A stretch of DNA of 64,000 bases from Ctena decussata (Eukaryota > Mollusca > Bivalvia > Lucinida > Lucinidae), in contig OZ022509.1 in the NCBI GenBank assembly GCA_963989385.1, positions 79,754,667-79,818,666 of the forward strand, written 5' to 3'. A program made the position numbers and the translations under genes. This document shows positions 1-12,381 of the stretch, in pieces. A model generated the notes under the pieces. The model did not search any database. It saw nothing but the letters and a program-made list of their open reading frames with translations, and was not told the origin of the DNA. Position 1 is the first letter of the stretch, and every line of letters starts with the position of its first letter.

Positions 1-1140
1 TTCTATTTTTCATTATGCTAAATATTTAACAGGTCAGGTAAGTTTGCAAACCCCATGGTTTTATTCCCACTTGTTGTTACTATCAAGGACTAAAGGTGTT
101 ACGAAATACAAATTTCAGTCAGACAATTTTTCAATATGTAAGCTACTAAAACTGTTGTTTGGATATTGCCAAAATGCTGTATTCTCTGACAGTATTTAAC
201 ATATTTGGACAAAAATGATAAGATAAGCAGTAAGATATCATAAATAAGCAGTTTTCAACCATATTTATTGCTAAAACGTAAACAAAATGGTAATACAAGG
301 TCACAGAGATCGAATGCAATAAGTTATTTAGGTTAACCCTTCCTTGGCATGTATAGGTATGCACTATTTCTATTGTTTGATTATTTGCTCTTTAGAAGTA
401 CTGTATTGCTAGTTTAGGATATCGGAAATGAAGAATCTATAAACTCACAATGAACACGTTGTATACGTTACTTGTTCGGTCTTTCTTTTCTTTTTTTTTA
501 AATATTATGCTGCAAAGCATAACTACAGTGTAGACAAATACATTCTGAAGGAGAAAAACTAAGATTTGCTCATAGATATCTGAACAGCGAGGACCAACAT
601 TAATATATTTTGTCAGTTTCATTTGCCATTTCATTATGTGTGCAGAGCTACTGGAACACTGTCCCTGGAAAAAAACATTTTTGTCCAACTAAACGTATCT
701 TTATGTTCTTTGGTGAATAGATTCTTTAATAGATGGTTGAATGTAGTTAGATTCTGTAAGAAATGATCGAAAGTAGTTAGACTTTAAAGAGAAAGAAACA
801 AAACCATAGAAATATAGATCATCTTAAACACAGCATTTATAGATTGCTACATCATGCTAGTAAACTGCCAGTGTCTCTTTTCTGTATTATATGTTTCTGA
901 TACTATTCTCCCAAACTCCTGGTTGACACATTATTGTTAGTTACATAAATGAACTAAAAAAAGCAATGTATTGACACTACCATTAATTATTTTTAAAAGT
1001 TTGTTTCTTAACTGTAACTCAGCAATGTTGTTTCCCTTGGTAACGTAAAACATACGATAGTCTTGCAAAAGTAAATATACGCTGCCAGCAAATATCTTCA
1101 TTACCTTTGATGCAGAACTGTATTTGGCTTAACATGTTCT
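1..1140. other. AT-rich intergenic sequence
   Basis: No coding exon, tRNA or clear mobile element was recognised. The open frames here are short, AT-driven and without family resemblance. Confidence 0.5.
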
Positions 1141-1370
1141 ATAAAAGGGTTATCCCTTGGAAGCAAGGATCACACCAAAGAACTGAAAACTGTCGAGTGT
1201 ACAAGTTTTCTGGGCCAGACTAGCTAGTTTCGGCCAATTAGGCCTCATCAGTGACCTCAATATTTTTTAAGTTCTACAATGGAATCAATGATCCCAAAGG
1301 ACTAGAAAATAAAATCTACACTATGATGAAGGACAGGGAGACTTTTTACGGTGACCTCAAGCTTTAGGTT
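1141..1370 (+). repeat. Dispersed repeat, probable PLE 5'-side fragment
   Basis: It carries the phrases 'gggccagactag..agtttcgg', 'cctcatcagtgacc' and 'gggagactttttacggt'. The same phrases recur in the same order at 32350-33095 and 50610-50945, and partly at 46550-46640, where reverse-transcriptase sequence follows directly. I infer that this is the 5' part of the local Penelope-like family. No coding frame is visible. Confidence 0.55.
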
Positions 1371-3449
1371 TACTGTTCTGCTTTATAGAATTTTTTCAGC
1401 GTGCACGTAAAACTATACCAAATCCTGTCAATAAACAAGGTGGTACTGCATTTGCATTGTTAATTACTGCTTATTTTATAATTTTACATTAACACGTCAA
1501 AAGCGCTTAGCTTTTAATGTTATCAAACTAATTGTTTATCATTTTATCCGAGCCCTATGCAAACCCTATGCTAGCTTAGCTGCGGCTTTATCTTTTCTAT
1601 CTTTTCTGATGTGGTATTTTGTTTAGTTTTTAGGGGGTTTTTTTAAGTTGTAAATAACAAAATTCCATATATGTTACTGTCTTTAGAACTCAAATGTACA
1701 AATTGTAAAAGAAACAAAATGGACAATGCCATTATGAAATACTTTTATTTTTGATATAATAACAAAGTTGCCAGCAAAAAAAAAAAAAAAAAAAAAAACG
1801 TTTTTCATGTGCAGAATATGTCAATGCCCTTAACATTACAATTTGTAGTATACTGTGTTTAATCACGTATAAAACACACCTCATGAATCCCTGAACGTAA
1901 TAACTGAGAGGAGTGCTGTTAGGTCCAAGTACACAACATGTCACTAGAACACCCAGACTTATATATATTACTGTTTATTATGTGACAGTGGGAAAACAAC
2001 CTGATCAAAGGTATTATAATGAAATATTTCAAATGTTAATGTCATTTACGTTACTACTAGTAATGACTTATCGTAGAAAATAAACCAGAATGCTTTTTTT
2101 CTTTTATGTTAAAAAATTCTTTTATGAAGAAACTGCTACCAACGAAAATAAAATGATTCTATCTCAAATTATATGAATTTAACAAAAATAACCCTCGGTA
2201 ACGTATATAATCGATCATTATGGCCGACTAAAATGCATTCAAAATATTGTGGAACTGTTCTTTGCTGATTAGATAGGCTGGCATTTTCAATATTACCCTT
2301 CACTGTTGTTTCTTAATTCATACAATGTAGTTCTAGCACTTGAATTATACAGAAAGTGATAATTCTAATATGGATCATTTATAAGGGGGTACTGTGTTAA
2401 ACATCGTATTTCTCCCAAAGTATACGACATAGGATAATAATTTTTGCAGATCTGAAAAGATCAATAAATTGTCTTTAATAAAATAACAAATATATGGTCT
2501 AATAATAAAGGGGTAACTTACAAAAACAAAGTATTTTGGATGGAAATAGCGATTTTAATGGAGTGTTAAGACAAATGTCACGTATATGACACCATATAGG
2601 CTAAAGTGATCTGTCAAACATCATAACTTATAGCTACTGAATTTTTCTATTAGACTCTGTTATAACTTTAAACATAGGAAAGTGACTTCATTTTTTTTAT
2701 AATTATTGATAATTTTTATTTTATGTTTATTTTTTTAATAGGTAACGTTTGAAACAGGCTGTTACAGCTTAACGCCCCACTTGCCAGAGGGCTAACATGC
2801 TGCAAAATACTTTGTAGATGCTGGGCTGTAAGAAAAGTATGGACTACAATATTCCCCCTGGAGGGAGGTAAACTATATCTGGCTGATGGCCTAGTAGTGT
2901 TTTTTTTTTGCAACACAAGGTAGCAGCTTGTGAGGGTACCCGGCCATCAAGAGAATCTTGAACATAATAATATAGCCATGTAGTTAATTCTTTTGAGAAG
3001 AAACATCAGTTGAATAAATAAATAAGTGCATGCGTTTCATCTGACGACCAGACAAAGTTACATTGATCTCAAGCATAATTTCTACCCCGTCTTTTGGTAA
3101 ACTGCAAAAAGTAAAATGAAGTGTACACCCCCCACCCCGTCCAAACAAACACACAGCCTGACTTTAGCCTATTTCTGAAGTCATAAAATTGAACTTATTT
3201 CACTTACTAAAATTATTACTGCAAAGCTCTTGTCTAAAACAAATTAGCAAAACATAATGTCCTGAAACATTCTATCATTAAATAACACATGGAATATGTT
3301 AGTTCTATGGTATCTTCTCTTCTAATTGAATATACAATTAATTGTGCTAAAAATTCAAAATATTGAAAAAATTTAAGACGTTTTGTACATGACACAAAGT
3401 TTACTGAAAAGCAATCTATTGGAGACTATGTAATTAGGTAATTAGGTAC
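1371..3449. other. Intergenic sequence with poly-A tract
   Basis: AT-rich DNA with an A run at about 1777-1798. A GC-richer island at about 2745-2945 has no recognisable product. No gene was seen. Confidence 0.45.
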
Positions 3450-5165
3450 TGCGAAAAAGTTTACGAACGGTCAGGCCAAAATTTGTTTTGGTCATTTTAA
3501 AATTCTGAAGTTCTTGATAAACTGAAGTCTCGAGGATATCGCGCGTCTAGTTTGTCTACATACGATTTTTCTACACTCTATATTACTTTGCCCCATAATT
3601 TAATAAAAAGGAAACTAATGAATTTAATTGAGACTACTTTTCAGAGAGGAGGTGCTCTTTGTCTTGCTTTTTTTACTTCCGATGACCAAAAAGGGTCAAA
3701 ATTTGGTCTTGGCAAAACGTTTGTGATGCTTTAATATATCTTCTAGATAACATTTTCATCAGATTTGGTACTAAGTTACACAGACAAATTGTAGGAATTC
3801 CGATGGGTACTAACTGCGCTCCTCTTGTAGCGGATTTGTTTTTTATTTTGCTTTGAAAGAGACTTTTTGATGTCGATTTCTGATACTCACTGAAGCATTC
3901 ACCTCAACGTCTAGATACTTGGACGACCTTCTAAATATTGACAATCCTTATTTTGAAGGAATGGTTAGTCAAATTTATCCTGAAGAATTGTAGTTAAATA
4001 AAGCAAATACTTCTGATTCCGAGGCCTCTTTCTTTTGATTTCGACATTGTCAATTTTTCGTTTTTAGATGGTGATGTTCCCCGAACCACTTCTTATGGTG
4101 TTTACATTTTTCAACTTATTCACTTCGCTAGGGTGTCTAGTCAATTGACTGATTTCAATGCTCGCAATAAAAGTTTGACTGCCAAGCTTTTACAGCAGGG
4201 GTGTCGGTATCATTAACTTCGGAAAGCTTTTTCTAAATTTTATCGTAGACACTTTGAATTGGTTTCTAAATATAATACAGGGTTAAGGTCACTTTTGTAT
4301 CGGAACCTGAATTTTATGGTGACTTAGTATATAAATTACGCAAAATCGTAGGGAAAACAGAATTTCCTGATCAATTTGAGAAAATTATCATGCGATTTAA
4401 ACGCATTGGCTATAACATGGATGTAATGCGACAGTCTGCATGCCTAGTGGTTAACCCAGTCACGGTTAACAACTTTGCCGTCCTCTTTAATTGCACGCCG
4501 TTTGGACGGGGTTCAAACTCTATGATATCCCCAACATAGAGCTATATATAAATTGGTTGGGGACGGATGTCTGTCTGTTTCTTTGCCCACCGGGGTTCAA
4601 CTGGTGGTCTTCTTTTGCTCCAGTGTTCCAGTGGTGTTTCTGACTCCCCAGGAATCTCCAGGTGTCTCAACACTTTTTGCCTTTTGAGTCCTCATCCTTG
4701 ATTCATCACAGTTTTTCTTGATTTTAATTGTTGCCCGTGATGACACACTGATGAGTGTTGGGACCTCCATACGAGCCGAACTACCAACTAATTGTGTGCA
4801 CCGCGGCGGAGGGTGAGGGGGAAGGTTTGGGCCCAGTAAAACCGGTTTAAACCTCTTAGTAGTTATTACTGACCGTCCCAAGACGGTACTTTTGTTGCGG
4901 TTGCATTTGTTTTATGTTCGGTGCTGTGCTCGGTTCTTGTGTTTTCATTTTAACCCTTCTGTTGGTATAAATCATTTAGTTCAGTAAAGATAGCTGAGTT
5001 GTCAATTGTTTGGGAAAGAGCAGCTGACTCGGCTTATCACTCGTGATTTATTGTTTGTTGGGATGTCTTTGTCAATCTTTCCCTTTGATGTTGTGGATAG
5101 GGTTTGGGATCTGATTCATTCAGTTCTCCTGAAGTGTATTTACTGTTTAAATTTGTATTAAAACT
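3450..5165 (+). pseudogene. Decayed Penelope-like reverse transcriptase with 3' tail
   Basis: This is the remains of a retroelement reverse transcriptase followed by its 3' untranslated tail. In order, across several frames, one can read a block 'YDFSTLYITLPHNLIK' (about 3560-3610), the RT core 'RQIVGIPMGTNCAPLVADLF' (about 3781-3840), the catalytic region 'RYLDDLLNIDNPYFEGMV' style (about 3912-3970), and a C-terminal block around 'MRQSACLVVNP' (about 4425-4460). Frameshifts and stops break it many times, so it cannot be expressed as one protein. The tail from about 4850 holds the 'actgaccgtcccaag.cgg' and 'agcagctgactcggc' modules shared with short tail copies elsewhere. A Penelope-like family is the best fit; the exact clade is uncertain. 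Confidence 0.85.
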
Positions 5166-7140
5166 GTAAAGGCCTTTGCAAAAAGTGACAAAAGTTAGTC
5201 TTTTCCCCAAAATAATATAAAATTTTGAATATTTTGTTATGCTGCACCAAAGTGATAAAAAATAACCGAAGCAGATTTTAGCGTTTACTAAACTTTGATC
5301 ATTCGGACAATTATCACAAAATATAGGTTAATTTGCAAATTAGAAAGAAAACCTGAAAATTTCAAGTCTACCCCATTTTGATTTAGGCTATGTGTAAGCA
5401 TATAGAAATCACGACTGCACCTTAGTTATCTATCTGATCCGATGAAAAGAAAAAAAAAAGAAAAAAACAAAAAAACAAAAAAAAAAAAACGATGAAAGAA
5501 TATGTAAAACTGAAAACGGCCATATTATTCTAGGATTATACTGTCTTTTCATAACCAAAGAGTAATTCATAAACAATAAATTGGATCTTAGGCTAATCGA
5601 AGCAGATTCTAATCCAACCCATGTAGAAGCAATAGCTGGCTGTGGCTGGCTGTGTTGGTTTCTTTCATATTAATGATCAAATCATTTCCAAAGTCTATTT
5701 TCTTGACTTGATGTTCATATATTATTATAGTATGACAGAACTACTCCGTTGTATGGAAAAAAGCAGTTTTGTAGTGGTAATTACTCCACCCATTTTTACA
5801 CTAACTGGTCTGATTTTAACATGTCCCACAGAAAACGGGGATTTCTTGGTCAACCTCTGGTACGTGTTTATAAATATACTGAGGGAAATAAATTTAGCAA
5901 GTTTTAAAAATCAACGTATAATTCAGACATTTCAAAAGTGAGACATTGTATTGTTCCGCTGTGTAAGGTATCATTTTAAGTACCAGAAACCCATAAATTA
6001 AGGTCGAAAGGTTATAAGGCAGAATTGCGTCGCATCTGTACTCAAGGGTTTAACCAAAAAAGCCATAAATCGTTTATGCAAGTCATCTTTTTCAGGCGCT
6101 GCTTCATCTTCAAATCTTACACCAGAGCCAATTTGCGGCAGTGTAGACATTTGTGAACAAGAACACAGTGTTGTGTGCTAAAAGATTGGTACCATGATAA
6201 GCGTAAATGTGCTTATGACGCCTTCAAAATTGTCATTCAAAAGCGATTGAGACTGCAAAAGTCATCGTTAGCGCATTGTTCCAAAATCATGAACCAAACT
6301 GCATCGGCGTGGCCTCTAAATAACCAGATCACTTTAACGCAATTTGTTGCTGTAAATTGGCGCTATTCCCACAGATTTAACCACACCAGGTTCGACAGTC
6401 ACGTCATTCTGACGTCAGTTTTTAAAACCATCAAAAATCTTCTTGATATCAGCAATATTGAACTTAAAGTTTCTCTTCTCTAAGTGCGCACAAGGGTTAT
6501 TGCATATCCACAGAATTTGTTAATTTCCGTCATAACGCCACCTTGACGCCTCCATTCAAATCTTGAAATGGTCTGGACGTTGCATTAAAACAAATGAATT
6601 ATCTGGGGTAATCGTTTTGCATGATAGTGTGTCCCAAGTTGACAGCAATAAAGTGCAAAAAGATTCGAGTCGAAAGGTCAATTGGTAATGTTTAAAATGG
6701 CGGTTTAATTTATCGGCAAGTTAACGTCAAACTAACGTGCCCCATTGCTGGCTTCTTATGCGTGTATTTGTAAACCCATTTACGGTTTTCTTGTTTAAGG
6801 ACCCAGTCAAAACCTTTCAAAAGCATTTTGGCGATTTTCGTTGTTTAATTGGTTGTCAGCCCGTGCAAGGAGTAAATGCATTTAAAGTGACGTCAAACGT
6901 GCATTTAGTCACCTTTTTCGGCCACGTTTAATGTAATCGCAGTCTCTTATCTTAAACTAACTATATGCGATCAACAAACTGGGAATACTATCCCTCAAGA
7001 AAATTGCAAAACCCTTTGGAAAAATTGCTAAATTTATTTCTCTCAGTATACATGAATAAATGATCTTTAATGCATGTTAACTTGCAGAATTTTGCTTAAC
7101 AGCTTGGTCATTTATTTTATTTCCATGCTTTAGCGAGCAT
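5166..7140. other. Intergenic sequence, no recognised gene
   Basis: An A-rich tract lies at about 5445-5492. Frames of about 100 codons at 5642-5941 and 6175-6483 show no family motif, no coiled coil and no convincing splice context, so they are not called as genes. Confidence 0.4.
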
Positions 7141-7159
7141 GATAGTGAATTGAAAAACA

Positions 7160-7192
7160 AATAATTAAATAAATAAATAAATAAATAAATAA
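7160..7192. repeat. (AAAT)n microsatellite
   Basis: Direct run of aaat/aata units. Confidence 0.9.
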
Positions 7193-7439
7193 GGATGAAT
7201 AGTCAGTGTTAACCTCTTAACCTATCTGTGTGCTATAAAATTACCCAGCAGGTGATTTAACAGGAAACAGAGCAACGTTGCATTTGAGCTGGGTGTTGTG
7301 GACTATGTGCCACTGCTTTATAGTTTTGGATTAATAGCTAAAATGACTTAAATTACCGCAGCAGAATAGTAAAAAATAATAAAAAAGATATATTAATACA
7401 AAAACAATGCCCACTTTGTCTGGTACTTGTTAAAAAAAA

Positions 7440-7692
7440 ACCGAGCTTATATAAAGTCGATGCAACGTTATGGCCTTATATTGACATCTTTACAACGTTG
7501 TTCATTACAAAAAAAGAGAAACAGTGTTCATACAGAAACAGTATTATTACAGGCACATTTCATTGCCAAAACGTCGGAAAGATGTCGAGGCAACGTTTTG
7601 ACATTTTATCGACATCAATACAACAGTGTTTCGACGTAATATCGTTGTATCGATGTCGGTACAACGTTATTTTGTCGATGTGTGCATGCTAG
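7440..7692. repeat. ACGTT-rich dispersed repeat
   Basis: The stretch is a run of imperfect 'cgatgtcggtacaacgtta' units. Related ACGT-rich phrases occur at 8380-8580 and 40795-40870. It looks like a transposon end or an internal repeat. Two overlapping frames here are shadows of the repeat. Confidence 0.5.
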
Positions 7693-7814
7693 GTTACACA
7701 AAGAGCAACTAGAGATAAAAATATTATCAAAAGCGATCCGGGACAGCAGAGACGAGTCCCCAAATAATGGTGTATGGTGGACTTGGTGGCAACAAGGGCT
7801 TTTTATTAATTAAA

Positions 7815-8000
7815 TTTCTATATCGTACCAGTTCCTCATCTGTACCCAATTCGTCATCTATACCGGTTTTCCTACCATCTATACCTGACTTACTTATCCT
7901 CCCTACCTATATCCGATTTCTTTCTTTCATCTATACCCGATTTATAAATCCCCCAACGATACCCGACATCTGTCTCTCATCTATACCCCATTTTATGTCT
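7815..8000. repeat. Degenerate short tandem repeat ('catctatacccgattt')
   Basis: About seven imperfect units of 25-35 bases built on 'ctatacc.gattt'. The covering frame of 105 codons is a by-product of the repeat. Confidence 0.65.
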
Positions 8001-8093
8001 TTTTTAACAATATTTCTGTCATATCAGGACTATGATTGGGAGATAATTAAAGGCTGTGTGCAATGGAATTCCGCTTACAATTGAGGAGATTCC

Positions 8094-8172
8094 GGTCTCT
8101 AGGGGGGGCTCGAACCCGGAACCGTTAGATCAGTAGGCCAGCGCTTAACCTACTGAACTACTGGGCTCCTAT
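8094..8172 (-). repeat. tRNA-like sequence (SINE head)
   Basis: On the minus strand there is an A-box-like 'tagttcagtaggttaagcgc' and a B-box-like 'ggttcgagccc' at tRNA spacing. The acceptor stem is not properly paired and a C run disrupts the 3' side, so a SINE head or tRNA relic is more likely than a working tRNA. Confidence 0.55.
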
Positions 8173-8379
8173 GACAGAACAAATTGTATGTGAAATCACA
8201 TACATCACGGCAACATATAAATTTCTGAAGTGGTTAGGACACAGAAAGTTTTACGACACTACTAGGGTATTGAGTTAAATGTCCCTTTCAGGAGCCATTT
8301 AAGCATGTTAAGTATGTTTACTGCAAAGTGTTCAGTGTTGAAGTCATAATGTTGGTTGGTTAAAATTTAAGTAGCGCCT

Positions 8380-8580
8380 ATTTCATATTACTCAGCAATC
8401 CTAAATGCATATTTAAGTGTGCAGTCAAAAGCCACATCAATTTTACGTCGATGCCACGTTGGCATAACAGACCTAAAGCTGATCTCAAACATATGTGAAA
8501 CCACGTTTGATATCACGCAAAAATAACGTAGATTATCCGCTGAGGTCGTGCTAACGTGGCCGCACAGCAACGTAGAATAA
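8380..8580. repeat. ACGT-rich dispersed repeat, second copy
   Basis: Contains 'acgtcgatgccacgttgg', 'ccacgtttgatatcacg' and 'gctaacgtgg', similar in texture to 7440-7692. Confidence 0.4.
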
Positions 8581-8699
8581 ATGATATGCTTAAACGATTA
8601 TGTATTGCTATAATGCGTGAAAAGAAATGCCTTTCAAAGTTAGTCAATGCCCTAACTATAGCCTGAACGCGACAGCCAACATCAGACTATCTTTTGCAA

Positions 8700-8701
8700 A
8701 A

Positions 8702-8740
<39 letters not shown>

Positions 8741-8741
8741 G
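8700..8741. repeat. (AAT)n microsatellite
   Basis: Continuous aat/ata units. Confidence 0.95.
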
Positions 8742-8989
8742 ATAAATAGCAAAATAAGATAAAAGTATACAACAAGAAATAGCTTGCAGGCCTCTTCTTC
8801 TATAATTCCTTCGAGGCTATACACAGAATGAAATTGAATTTGTACATAATATAGTCAGAAAACCTGATCGGTCAACAACACAACAGCCCGTGATTTCAAT
8901 GAAACAAGTAGCTTAGATAACCTTGTTAGTGTGATTCCCAAAAATGGAGCCTCTTGAGAACTACCAGAGAAATGTCCTAAAATAACTTG

Positions 8990-9220
8990 AGGTATAATTT
9001 GCTTAGTCTGTTGTAACCCTTCTGTTGGTCTAAATTATTTAGTTCAATAAAGATAGCTGAGTTGCCACCTATTTGGGAAAGAGCTGCTGACTCGGCTTAT
9101 CACTTTTAATTTATTGTTTGTTGGGATGTCTTTGTCAAGCTTTCCCTTTGATGTTGGGGATAGGGTTTGGGATCTGATTCAGTCAGTTCCTGAAGTGTAG
9201 TTACTCTTTAAATTTATAAA
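8990..9220 (+). mobile_element. 5'-truncated PLE-A 3' tail
   Basis: Matches the tail of the 3450-5165 element and of the 58907-59162 copy, including the 'tttgggaaagagctgctgac' module and 'gtcagttcctgaagtgtag', and ends near 'ctctttaaattt'. No coding part is retained. Confidence 0.8.
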
Positions 9221-9420
9221 TAAAATAGATAAAAATAGATGTTGATGCTGTTTTTGACTACCGTAGCTGAATCCCCAACTTTTGGGGAAAAAATTGCTCA
9301 TTCGGGTTACCGCGCGCGTTTTCCGTGAACTTGTGTCAATTTTTCCGTGCGCGTGTGTGTGTGTTTCTTTCGCTGTTGATTTTGAGTGCGGGATGTGGGA
9401 TTACACCAGATCGTATTTAT
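9221..9420 (+). mobile_element. PLE-like 3' tail, diverged subfamily
   Basis: Begins 'aatagatgttgatgctgt', has a 'ttggggaaaaaattgctc' equivalent of the 'tttgggaa..gctgctcactcgg' module, then 'gaacttgtgtcaatttttcc' and a GT run. A relative lies at 46985-47180. Confidence 0.5.
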
Positions 9421-9484
9421 TCCTGATCATTGCTATAACAATTAAACGCGCATAAATGATGAAGTTCGGCAAATTTCTGTCCTA

Positions 9485-11380
9485 ATGTGATTTGGTAAAA
9501 GAGTACAACAGACAGACAGAATTTGATAAAATGATTAACGGAGCATCTAAAATATATTTTCGTATCATTTTGTTTCGTTTAATTTGAACATATGTTGTCA
9601 AAAAGACTTCCGTTGACATTCAGTATTTTTTTTATATTTTCGTCCTCAATTTCAATATTTCTTGGCTTAATTGTTAAATAAACTGACCATTTATCATCAA
9701 AAAAGTAAAAAGTATGCAAAGACCAGGAACTGAAACAATCAAAATCCAAATCCAGCCCTCAAACCTCAAACTCATGTCAAAGAAGCACCTTGACCAGGAC
9801 AATCGGATGATGTGACCGGGATTTCATAATGACCTAGTTTTCATGATCGACTGAACACATAAACGTGCTTGGAATATGGTTTTCTTTCAATTTTACGACC
9901 TAGAATTATAAAACTTTGGTCAAATTACTATTTTAACCGCTATATTATGCCCCACAGCCCCCGCCACTCAAGGTGAGGGAATACATATTGGCTTCAGTGC
10001 GGGTCTCGGTGGCGTCTGCATCTGTGGCTGTGTCACATAAATAGTCCTTCTGTGACCTTGGAGACCAGGTCAAGTTCATCGAAATCTGACCACCTCTTAA
10101 GCTTGTAATAATAATATATCCATGCACGTATTGTGGAATTGCTCTTATCGTTTCAAATTTAATAAGATGATAAACAGAACATCCAAAAATGTGTTTCCGT
10201 ATCATTTTATTTGGTTTAATCTTAACATATGATGTGAAAAAAGACTTCCTTTGACATCCAGCATTTTTTTATATTTTTGTCTTCTATTTTCAATATTTCT
10301 TGGCGTCACTGCTAATAAACTGACCAGTAAGCGTCAAACGCTTGTCAAGGAAGCAACTGGATCAGGACAATCGGATGTTGCTACCAGAATATCACCATGA
10401 CCTAGTTTTCATGGTTGACTGAACACATATACTTGCTTGGAGGATGGTTTTCATTGAACTTTATGATGAAGGGAGATGTAATGGTTTTAGTGCAGATCCC
10501 GTCGTTGTCTGTCTCGTCGTCGTCGTGACAGTTTGTACCCACCTTTTTTCTTGATTCAACGGGTGGAATTTTACCGAGCCTGCATCTTCGGAATTTGATC
10601 AAGCTAGCCTGGATGTACAATTGGGACAAGCCAAACACCCGATTCGGTTTTGTTTAATTTGGTCCCATTTTCAAGGTCAGGGGATGTCTTAAACTGTTCA
10701 ATTCTCTGCATTGGAGTAGGCGTAACAATTTCCTGTACCTACGATATATTTTGAAACAATAGGTTAGATCAATTCCATAATATTTGCATGGATATAACAT
10801 TATGACAAGCTTAAGAGGTGGTCAGATTTCGATGACCTTGGCCTTATTTTGAAGGGCACAGAATGACTTAATATGTGACACAGACACAGGTGCAGACGCC
10901 AACGAGATCCGCACTGAAGCCAATATGTATTTCTTTACCTTTAGTGGCGGGTGTGTGTGGCATAATATAGCAGTTAAAATAGTAATTTGACCAGTTTCGT
11001 AATTCTAGGTCATAAAATTGAATGAAAACCGTCTTCCAAGAACGTTTAAGTGTTCAGTCAACCATGATAACTAGGTCATTGTGAAGTTCTGGTCCCATCA
11101 TCCGATTGTCATGGGAAGGTGCTTCCTTGGCATGAGTTTGATGATAACTGGTCAGTTTATTTAACAATGATGCTAAGAAATATTGAAAATTGAGGATAAA
11201 AATAAAAAAAACAATGCTGAATGTCAAAGGAAGTCTTTTTTAAAAACATATGTTCAATTAAATCAAATAAAATGATTTGGAAATATATTTTAGGTGTTTT
11301 GTTAAGCATTTTATAAAATTCTATCTGTTGTACTCTTCTACCAAATGAGAATGTTTTTACAAGACAGGCTAGAACCATGT
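9485..11380. repeat. Foldback element, arms about 0.6 kb
   Basis: The left arm (about 9485-10125) matches the reverse complement of the right arm (about 10790-11360). Shared blocks include 'tggtaaaagagtacaacaga', 'acaatcggatgatg', 'gacctagttttcatg', 'cctagaattat.aaac' and 'ccgccact.aaggt'. A second direct partial copy of the left arm lies at about 10140-10475, so the element holds three homologous segments. No transposase frame is visible. The 58-base PLE insertion at 9705-9763 interrupts the left arm. Confidence 0.8.
9705..9763 (-). mobile_element. Ultra-short PLE-B insertion (3'-most ~58 bases)
   Basis: Identical in sequence to the last bases of the PLE-B tail ('agtatgcaaagaccaggaac' onward). 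The matching position of the opposite arm reads straight through as 'tcatcaaactcatg', so the insertion boundaries are exposed, with 'tcaaa' on both sides. Confidence 0.8.
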
Positions 11381-11401
11381 TGGATTACCCCACCCACTAC
11401 G

Positions 11402-11465
11402 TGGACCCATAGCTCAGTAAGTAGGGCTTTCCGACCAAAGTCACATACGGTTCAATAATCTAGAC
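11402..11465 (+). repeat. tRNA-like sequence
   Basis: 'tagctcagtaagtagggc' resembles an A box and 'cggttcaataatc' a weak B box. The stems do not pair properly; probable SINE or tRNA relic. Confidence 0.4.
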
Positions 11466-12200
11466 ACATTTGAGGGTACCATCATTAAAAAAAATAAAAC
11501 TTTGATATGATGCAGAAAACCCACCTTATTAATACTGATACCCCTCCCCCCTCCGTCCCTTTTATAAGAGCTTCTTCAAGAGCAACGAACACATTCAAAA
11601 GAAGGAATATGGGAACAATCTCAGCGCTGCAAGTCATTCGTCTACCTTCTTTCATTTCGGATTATGTCCTGCTGATATTGATTCATAAATTTCTATGTTT
11701 TTGACACCTGGACCTTGATAGCAAAGATAGATAACGAACAGAAATTTGAGGTGCAATGCTGCTGAAGGTTGCTGTACAACTCTTAAAAGAAGTAGGTAGC
11801 TGATGATGATGTTCAAGCAGCCTCTGAGGAACGTGAAGGGCTTCGGACCTTAGTCAAACGGACACGTATGTTATTTAGCCACACACTCTTCTGGCTTTAA
11901 AAAGGAGATTCTACAGGACACAGTGGAACAGAAATATAAATAATAAGACAGAAGAGGAAATGGAAACACAGTATAAAAGAGTGACCAGACATGCGCGTTG
12001 CTAGCACAACTAAGGAAACATGATCACCAGTACAGCTTTGCTGTTTAAGGCGGACGACATCGCGAACGTTTAGCAAAGCTGCAATTACCAACGTCTGATA
12101 ACACAGTTCCCTGCCCAGGGTACACTGACTGCAGATGTTCTTGTTATAGGTCGTTTGCGAAAAAGTGGAGGGCAAAAACTCGATTTAGTTTTGCAACTAC
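11466..12200. other. Intergenic, no recognised gene
   Basis: A fragment at about 11565-11620 ('cttcttcaagagcaacgaac') matches the PLE 5'-side repeat. The rest is unassigned. A frame of 92 codons on the minus strand (11897-12175) shows no family motif. Confidence 0.4.
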
Positions 12201-12204
12201 TGAT

Positions 12205-12352
12205 TAAATCTTTATGAATTTTTGCCTACCTTAATCTGTTACCTATACGAACTCATGCGAGGAAATTCAAATTTGTTTACTTTTAAATCTTTATGAAACA
12301 TTGCCTACCTTAATTCGTTACCTGTACGAACTCGTGCGAGGAAGTTCAGAAT
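12205..12352. repeat. Tandem duplication, period about 78 bases
   Basis: Two units beginning 'taaatctttatgaa' and ending 'actc.tgcgaggaa.ttca'. Confidence 0.75.
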
Positions 12353-12381
12353 ATCTAACACGTATTACTAGTATCCAATTA

